Shown here piece by piece: positions 59,540-64,000 of a DNA stretch of 64,000 nucleotides; position 1 is the stretch's first letter, and every line of letters begins with the position of its first letter. Origin of the DNA: an uncultured Bacteroidales bacterium (GTDB lineage: Bacteria > Bacteroidota > Bacteroidia > Bacteroidales > Paludibacteraceae). The stretch spans positions 1-64,000 of the forward strand of contig CADCDS010000012.1 of assembly GCA_902800215.1 (NCBI GenBank), read 5' to 3'. The position numbers and the translations under genes are program-made. The notes beneath the pieces were generated by a model. The model saw nothing but the letters and a program-made list of their open reading frames with translations. It was not told where the DNA came from and searched no databases.

Positions 59540-60628
59540 TTACATTTTCCTTTCCACCTTGATGATCCAGCAGTCGGGGAAGAGGGCCTTGAGTTCCGGC
59601 AGTTTTTGTGCGACTTTAGAGCGGTCAGGATCGGGTGCGGTGAAGTATTTGATCCATTCGCCTGCGTGTATGGTATCGCAGGTTTGTCCTTTCAAACGGG
59701 GGTCATTGGGAGCCAACTCCGCCTTGGACGCACATATCTGGATGGCGTAGAAGGTTTTTGGGGCTTCCGTAATCGGTTTTGCAGGCTGTTCTACCACCGA
59801 TTCTTTTACCGGTTCAACGGTCGGAGTTGCCGTTTGTTCCTTTAATTCCTCGGTTTTCACTACGCCTTCTTTCTTAACGGCTTCCCGATGGGTGTAGGCG
59901 GCAAAAGCATTTACCAAGGCGTTGGCCATCTGGGCGATAGAAGCCGGTTGATTCAGGTATTTCTCTTCTTCGGGATTCGAGATAAAGCCCATTTCGAAGA
60001 GGACGGACGGACAGGCGGTCTTGAGAAGCACCAGGAAAGCCGCTTGGCGGACTCCCCTATCCTCACGGTTGAGGTGGCCGACAAATCGTTTCTGTACCTC
60101 TTCGGCAAAGAGGAGGGACTGCTCCATGTGACTGTTCTGCATGAGTTCAAACATGATATAGGAGTCAATGGAGTTGGGGTCAAAACCCTGGTAGGTCGTG
60201 TTATAATCCGCCTCCAGTTTGATCACGGCGTTTTCTCGCATGGCGACGTCGAGGTTCTTCTCCATCTTATCCGTTCCCAGGATAAAGGTCTCCACACCAC
60301 GCGGTTCCTTGCGTTCGGCGGCATTGGTATGGATGGAGAGGAAGAGATCGGCGTTGTTCTTGTTAGCGATGTCGGCACGTTTCTGGAGAGGGATGAAGAC
60401 GTCTGTAGAACGGGTGTAAACCACTTTAACATCCGGGTACTGCTGACCGATCAGTTCGCCTACTTTGAGGGCTAACTTCAGGTTCAGATCTTTCTCCTTG
60501 GAAAACTTACCCGTTGCACCGGGATCATCACCTCCGTGACCAGCATCTATGACCAGAGTAAAGGTCTGCTCCGCCATCACCGGCAGGCAGCAAAACAACG
60601 CTATTAGTAGGAATATTCGCGTACGCAT
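59540..60628 (-). CDS. N-acetylmuramoyl-L-alanine amidase with SPOR-like C-terminal domain
   Basis: A 362-residue periplasmic zinc amidase that cuts the amide between muramic acid and the stem peptide. Signal peptide MRTRIFLLIALFCCLPVMA; the start at 60628 fits the promoter at 60653-60684. Amidase_3 motifs are VIDAGHGGDDPGA (zinc His), KEKDLNLKLAL (zinc Glu), FLSIHTNA (zinc His) and VLFEMGFISNPEEE (catalytic Glu). A Thr/Val/Glu/Pro-rich linker then leads to a last domain of about 70 residues (FYAIQICASKAELAPNDP..CWIIKVERK) with the look of a SPOR domain binding denuded glycan at the division septum. Confidence 0.9.
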   Translation of the reverse strand: MRTRIFLLIALFCCLPVMAEQTFTLVIDAGHGGDDPGATGKFSKEKDLNLKLALKVGELIGQQYPDVKVVYTRSTDVFIPLQKRADIANKNNADLFLSIHTNAAERKEPRGVETFILGTDKMEKNLDVAMRENAVIKLEADYNTTYQGFDPNSIDSYIMFELMQNSHMEQSLLFAEEVQKRFVGHLNREDRGVRQAAFLVLLKTACPSVLFEMGFISNPEEEKYLNQPASIAQMANALVNAFAAYTHREAVKKEGVVKTEELKEQTATPTVEPVKESVVEQPAKPITEAPKTFYAIQICASKAELAPNDPRLKGQTCDTIHAGEWIKYFTAPDPDRSKVAQKLPELKALFPDCWIIKVERKM

Positions 60629-60652
60629 ATAAGTCAAAATCCAAATCGGCTG

Positions 60653-60684
60653 CAAAGGTACAAAAAATATGCCACATATGCAAA
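60653..60684 (-). promoter_or_regulatory. Promoter of the amidase gene
   Basis: On the minus strand TTTG (60684-60681, in AAATTTGCATATG) and TACCTTTG (60660-60653) are 20 nt apart. Confidence 0.8.
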
Positions 60685-60731
60685 TTTTGAGGAAGGATTT
60701 TATGGGAATTTTTCATAAAAAGTACATTTTA

Positions 60732-60763
60732 TTTGCATATATGCAAAAATTTTTGTAATTTTG
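60732..60763 (+). promoter_or_regulatory. Promoter of the six-repeat protein operon
   Basis: TTTG at 60732-60735 and TAATTTTG at 60756-60763 are 20 nt apart; the -33 element is half of the 16-bp palindrome TTTGCATATATGCAAA. The start codon is only 9 nt beyond the -7 element. Confidence 0.75.
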
Positions 60764-60772
60764 CAGCCGATT

Positions 60773-61237
60773 ATGAGTAAATTAAGACACATAGCGGCAG
60801 TTGTACTATTATTAATAGGAGTGACAAGTATGGCACAGACGTATCTCTATCGCGGAAAATCCAATTACAGCAGCGATATACTGTACACCTTCGACGGACA
60901 GTATATTTATCACGGGAAATCGACTTACACAAGCGATATTTTATATAGTTGGAACGGGCAGTACGTATATAAGGGTACGTCCAATTACACGAGTGATATC
61001 CTCTATTCCTGGGACGGAAAGTACCTCTATAAGGGGAAATCGAATTACAGCAGCGATATATTGCTGACTTTTGACGGACAATATATTTACAGGGGCAAAT
61101 CGACTTACAGCAGCGATATTCTTTATACCGTCAGCAGAGGATACCTCTACCGAGGTAAATCGACGTACACCAGCGATATACTCTTCTCGTTTGACGGGAT
61201 TATTCCGATACCGCTTTTAATTATGATGATGCAATGA
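60773..61237 (+). CDS. Secreted protein of six 20-residue repeats
   Basis: A 154-residue protein: signal peptide (MSKLRHIAAVVLLLIGVTSMA), then six tandem units of consensus Y[LIV]YrGKSnYsSDILYtfDGq, then a short hydrophobic end (IPIPLLIMMMQ). Each unit is exactly 60 bp and the units stay about 70 percent identical by eye, so expansion was fairly recent or homogenised. Tyr- and Gly-rich short units suggest a small beta-propeller or beta-solenoid. I do not recognise the family. The ATG at 60773 is chosen over an upstream TTG. It overlaps the TPR gene by four bases. Confidence 0.8.
   Translation: MSKLRHIAAVVLLLIGVTSMAQTYLYRGKSNYSSDILYTFDGQYIYHGKSTYTSDILYSWNGQYVYKGTSNYTSDILYSWDGKYLYKGKSNYSSDILLTFDGQYIYRGKSTYSSDILYTVSRGYLYRGKSTYTSDILFSFDGIIPIPLLIMMMQ
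60841..61200 (+). repeat. Six tandem 60-bp coding repeats
   Basis: Six back-to-back 60-bp units without insertions or deletions. The segment [AG]ATCCAATTACAGCAGCGAT and its variants are the best conserved part. Confidence 0.9.
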
Positions 61238-61941
61238 AAAAGATTCTTTTTTTGCTGTTGGCTGTTGGCTATTGGCCTTTGGCTTTTGCACAAGAGACAG
61301 GTGATGCATATGCCGATCGGTTTAACGAGCATCTGAATGCGGGACTGCAGTCGAGCATCACGATGTCGGTGGAGTTACCGCTGTATGCTTACAACACCCA
61401 GGTGCTCACGCTGCAAGACACGACGACCGGTGGGCCGGCAGGCTTTGTGTATCAAGGCTACTTTATTACGGATTCGGCGCAAGTGGACTCGGCGGTGATG
61501 ACGTTGCAGGAAGGTATCCGGAAGTTTCCGAATCGTCTGGACCTGTATTTCGGTTTGGCAGCTACGTACCTGTATACCGACCAACCGGATAAGATGATCG
61601 GCATCGTAGAAAAAGCGATGAAGCAGGAGAAGAAGAACAAAGGCAATTGGTTATGGTCCGAAGACGAGATCTTACCGGACGTGACAGATTATATGTACGA
61701 ACGGGTACAGGAAGATTTTGCACGGTTCTGGGAAGCGGAAGACTTGGAGCGCACCGAACGTGTGGCGAAGATGGCCGTGAAATACTATCCGAAACGTGCA
61801 GAATACTGGAATAACATGGGTGCCGTGACGATGTGGAAGAACGACAAGAAGAAAGCGATGAAGTATTTCAAAAAGGCACTCAAGTTGAACCCGGATGACG
61901 AACTCATCAAAGCAAATATCGAATATATCCAATCATTATGA
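61234..61941 (+). CDS. TPR-containing exported protein
   Basis: A 235-residue protein with signal peptide MKKILFLLLAVGYWPLAFA, an N-terminal region of mixed structure and C-terminal tetratricopeptide repeats (AEYWNNMGAVTMWKNDKKKAMKYFKKALKLNPDDE is a clear unit). Likely periplasmic or outer-membrane associated and a protein-protein adaptor. The signal peptide core is encoded by a seven-base DNA repeat. It overlaps the preceding repeat-protein gene and prfB by four bases each, so the three are translationally coupled. Confidence 0.85.
   Translation: MKKILFLLLAVGYWPLAFAQETGDAYADRFNEHLNAGLQSSITMSVELPLYAYNTQVLTLQDTTTGGPAGFVYQGYFITDSAQVDSAVMTLQEGIRKFPNRLDLYFGLAATYLYTDQPDKMIGIVEKAMKQEKKNKGNWLWSEDEILPDVTDYMYERVQEDFARFWEAEDLERTERVAKMAVKYYPKRAEYWNNMGAVTMWKNDKKKAMKYFKKALKLNPDDELIKANIEYIQSL
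61255..61289 (+). repeat. Seven-base direct repeat encoding a signal-peptide core
   Basis: CTGTTGG, CTGTTGG, CTATTGG, CCTTTGG, CTTTTGC; translated in frame as LLAVGYWPLAFA. The unit resembles the reverse reading of the nrdD-nrdG array. Confidence 0.85.
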
Positions 61942-63044
61942 TAACAATAGAACAATTAAAAGACGTACAACAACGTGCAGACAAGCTGAAGGCGTACTTG
62001 CAGATCGACGAGAAGCGTATTCAGTTGGAGGAAGAGGAGTTGCACACGCAGGCACCGGGATTCTGGGATGATGCCAAAGCTGCCGAGGCGCAGATGCGCA
62101 AGGTGAAAGGTATCAAGCGCTGGATCGAGGGATATGAAGGTGTTCGTGCCGCAACGGAAGAGTTAGCACTCAGTTTTGAGTATTACAAAGAGGAGTTAGT
62201 GACCGAGGAAGAGGTGGATGCCGCTTACGCGAAGGCCTTGAACGAGGTGGAGGATCTGGAGATGAAGAACATGCTTTCGCATGAGGAAGACCAGATGCCG
62301 GCAGTGCTGAAGATCGTGTCGGGGGCAGGTGGTACCGAGGCGCAAGACTGGGCAGAACAATTGATGCGTATGTACATGCGGTACTGCGAGAAGCACGATT
62401 ATAAGGTGACGATCGAGAACCTGCAGGAAGGCGATGAAGCCGGTATCAAGACCGTGACGTTCAATATCGAAGGCGACATGGCTTACGGATACCTCAAATC
62501 CGAAAACGGTGTGCATCGTCTGGTACGTGTGAGTCCGTATAACGCGCAGGGTAAACGAATGACTTCGTTTGCGTCGGTGTTCGTGGTGCCTTTGATCGAC
62601 GATACGATTGAGGTGGAGGTCAACCCGGCGGGTATCAGTTGGGATACCTTCCGCAGCTCGGGTGCCGGAGGTCAGAACGTCAACAAAGTCGAGTCCGGTG
62701 TGCGGTTACATTATAAGTTCGTGAACCCGTTAACGGGTCAGCCGGATGAGATCGTGATTGAGAACACCGAGACGCGTGACCAGCCGAAGAACCGTGAGAA
62801 TGCCTTGCGGCACTTGCGGAGTCAGTTGTACGAGTTGGAGTTGGAGAAACGGCGTCAGGCACAGGCGAAGGTGGAAGCAGGGAAGAAGAAGATCGAATGG
62901 GGTTCGCAGATCCGTTCGTATGTCTTCGATGACCGCCGTGTGAAGGACCACCGCACCAATTATCAGACGAGTAATGTCAATGCCGTGATGGATGGCGATA
63001 TTGACGCGTTTATTAAAGCGTACCTGATGGAATTTCCCGAGTGA
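61938..63044 (+). CDS. prfB: Peptide chain release factor 2
   Basis: A 368-residue class I release factor. GGQ (SSGAGGQNVNKVESGVRL) is at about residue 243; the stop-codon recognition tripeptide site, SPF in E. coli RF2, reads SPY here (VRVSPYNAQGKRMTSF), with the flanks of RF2 rather than RF1. The frame is continuous from the ATG at 61938: at the position of the usual RF2 frameshift (CTT TGA C) the sequence is TAC TTG CAG ATC GAC, so no programmed frameshift is needed. It overlaps the TPR gene by four bases. Confidence 0.94.
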   Translation: MITIEQLKDVQQRADKLKAYLQIDEKRIQLEEEELHTQAPGFWDDAKAAEAQMRKVKGIKRWIEGYEGVRAATEELALSFEYYKEELVTEEEVDAAYAKALNEVEDLEMKNMLSHEEDQMPAVLKIVSGAGGTEAQDWAEQLMRMYMRYCEKHDYKVTIENLQEGDEAGIKTVTFNIEGDMAYGYLKSENGVHRLVRVSPYNAQGKRMTSFASVFVVPLIDDTIEVEVNPAGISWDTFRSSGAGGQNVNKVESGVRLHYKFVNPLTGQPDEIVIENTETRDQPKNRENALRHLRSQLYELELEKRRQAQAKVEAGKKKIEWGSQIRSYVFDDRRVKDHRTNYQTSNVNAVMDGDIDAFIKAYLMEFPE

Positions 63045-63049
63045 AATTC

Positions 63050-63089
63050 CGTTAAAACGTTAAATTGTTAAAACGTTAAATTGTTATGT
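63050..63089. repeat. Eight-base direct repeat, five units, running into the peptidase start codon
   Basis: CGTTAAAA, CGTTAAAT, TGTTAAAA, CGTTAAAT, TGTTATGT; the last unit contains the ATG of the next gene, just as at groEL. Confidence 0.85.
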
Positions 63090-64000
63090 TACTGAGTATT
63101 ATAGCAGCATTAATGCTGGACAGTGCAGCGGTGGATACCGCGAAAGTAGATAGCGGATTTGTGTTCACGACGGTGGACAGTGTAGCCATCACGCCGGTGA
63201 AGGATCAGCATAGAAGTAGTACGTGCTGGGCATTCTCGACACTTGGATTCTTGGAGTCGGAGGTGCTGCGCACCAAAGGCAAAGAAATTGATTTGAGCGA
63301 GATGTTCGTGGTCAGTAAGACCATGATCGACCGCGCGACGTACTGCGTGCGCTTGTATAACGAACCGCATTTTGCGCCGGGCGGTAGTGCGTATGACGTG
63401 ATCTATTGCATGAGTCATTATGGTCTGGTGCCGCAGGAAGCGATGCCGGGTATCCGGTACGGCTGGACAAAGAACGATACCCTACCCGTTCATGCGGAAT
63501 TGGACCGTGTGGCAGGTGGATACCTGAATGGTCTCAATGGATTGAAGAAGATCAGTCCGGTGTGGAAAGAGGGTCTGCAGGCGATCTATGACACGTATCT
63601 GGGTAAGTGTCCGGAGGAGTTTGAGTATGAAGGTAAGAAATACACGCCGAAATCGTTCGTGCAGATGTTAGGTCTCAATGAAGACGACTACGTGTCGATC
63701 ACCAGTTATACGCACCATCCGTTTTATGAGAAGTTTGCGTTAGAGGTGCCGGACAACTGGCGCATGGATCAGATGTACAATGTACCGATGGAGGATATGA
63801 TGCGGATTATCGACAACGCGATTGAGCACGGTTATACTTTGGCTTGGGGTGCCGACGTGAGTGAACTCGGTTTTACCCGCAAAGGTATCAGTGTGGTGCC
63901 GGACGAGGATAACGGTGCGGACCTTACCGGCAGCGATATGGCGAAGTGGGTCGGCATGAGTAACGATGAGAAGAAGAGCAAGTTAACGGAGAAACCCTTA
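63086..64000 (+). CDS. Aminopeptidase C / bleomycin hydrolase-like cysteine peptidase (C1B), partial
   Basis: An open frame of 305 codons that runs off the right edge. Translated from the ATG at 63086: a short hydrophobic N-terminus (MLLSIIAALML, possibly a signal peptide), then VAITPVKDQHRSSTCWAFST with the catalytic Cys47 after the oxyanion Gln41, as in papain-fold C1B peptidases. SYTHHPFYEKFALEVPDNW and the end near the window border also fit PepC. The catalytic His and Asn lie beyond the window. Its leader is an eight-base repeat array like that of groEL. Confidence 0.85.
   Translation, partial: MLLSIIAALMLDSAAVDTAKVDSGFVFTTVDSVAITPVKDQHRSSTCWAFSTLGFLESEVLRTKGKEIDLSEMFVVSKTMIDRATYCVRLYNEPHFAPGGSAYDVIYCMSHYGLVPQEAMPGIRYGWTKNDTLPVHAELDRVAGGYLNGLNGLKKISPVWKEGLQAIYDTYLGKCPEEFEYEGKKYTPKSFVQMLGLNEDDYVSITSYTHHPFYEKFALEVPDNWRMDQMYNVPMEDMMRIIDNAIEHGYTLAWGADVSELGFTRKGISVVPDEDNGADLTGSDMAKWVGMSNDEKKSKLTEKPL

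Noticed and set aside
61938..62040. Programmed frameshift in prfB
   Set aside because: Looked for an in-frame TGA in the first 35 codons and found none; the frame is continuous.

Overview
The window is one contiguous chromosomal segment of a Bacteroidota bacterium, order Bacteroidales, probably from a gut, rumen or similar plant-fibre habitat. The evidence is the Bacteroidota promoter architecture (TTTG, about 20 bp, TAnnTTTG) in front of almost every transcription unit, SusC/SusD proteins, type IX secretion (T9SS) C-terminal tags, BspA-like LRR proteins and the lack of Shine-Dalgarno sequences. A family or genus cannot be fixed from 50 nt of 16S rRNA.

Layout. 1-700: 5' end of a 16S rRNA gene reading leftward off the window, its leader and promoter, and tRNA-His. 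803-12497: a beta-barrel outer-membrane protein followed by a giant secreted repeat protein (about 3560 aa) with a T9SS tag. 12515-15097: anaerobic ribonucleotide reductase nrdD-nrdG. 15295-33855: a galactan/arabinogalactan utilisation region with a lipoprotein, a GH53 endo-galactanase, galK-galM-GH2 beta-galactosidase on + and, convergent with these, the operon MFS sugar transporter, lipoprotein, SusC, SusD, secreted binding protein on -. Inside this region are an orphan FecCD permease, panB and a small membrane protein. 34294-41948: recQ, rimO, HU, an HU-membrane-LysM fusion, uvrA. 41938-49691: a cell-surface glycan cluster (CapD/FlaA1-like protein, WecA-like transferase, ABC-F protein, deacetylase-like protein, GT4, GT2). 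49688-53408: a PL9-type pectate lyase and a BspA-like protein. 53466-64000: an EF-G paralogue with a degenerate GTPase site, groES-groEL, dnaA, an amidase with a SPOR-like tail, a six-repeat secreted protein, a TPR protein, prfB and the start of a C1B peptidase.

How it fits together. The GH53 enzyme, PL9 lyase, SusCD pair, beta-galactosidase, sugar transporter, galK and galM together read as a route from pectin side-chain galactan to galactose 1-phosphate. No PUL regulator (hybrid two-component system, ECF sigma or SARP) is visible. Three secreted proteins (GH53, the SusD-linked protein, PL9) share a short C-terminal tag different from the classical type-A T9SS domain on the giant protein.

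The strongest unexplained signal is a dispersed set of short-period direct-repeat arrays, mostly 7 or 8 bp units, each locus with its own unit sequence. They sit at gene junctions, often ending exactly at a start codon, and also run in frame through linkers and even a signal peptide. Other points of note are the HU-membrane-LysM fusion, the EF-G paralogue without the catalytic His, a sigma-54-like groES promoter, an extended -33 promoter element with near-constant spacing, and divergent promoters that interlock over one palindrome.
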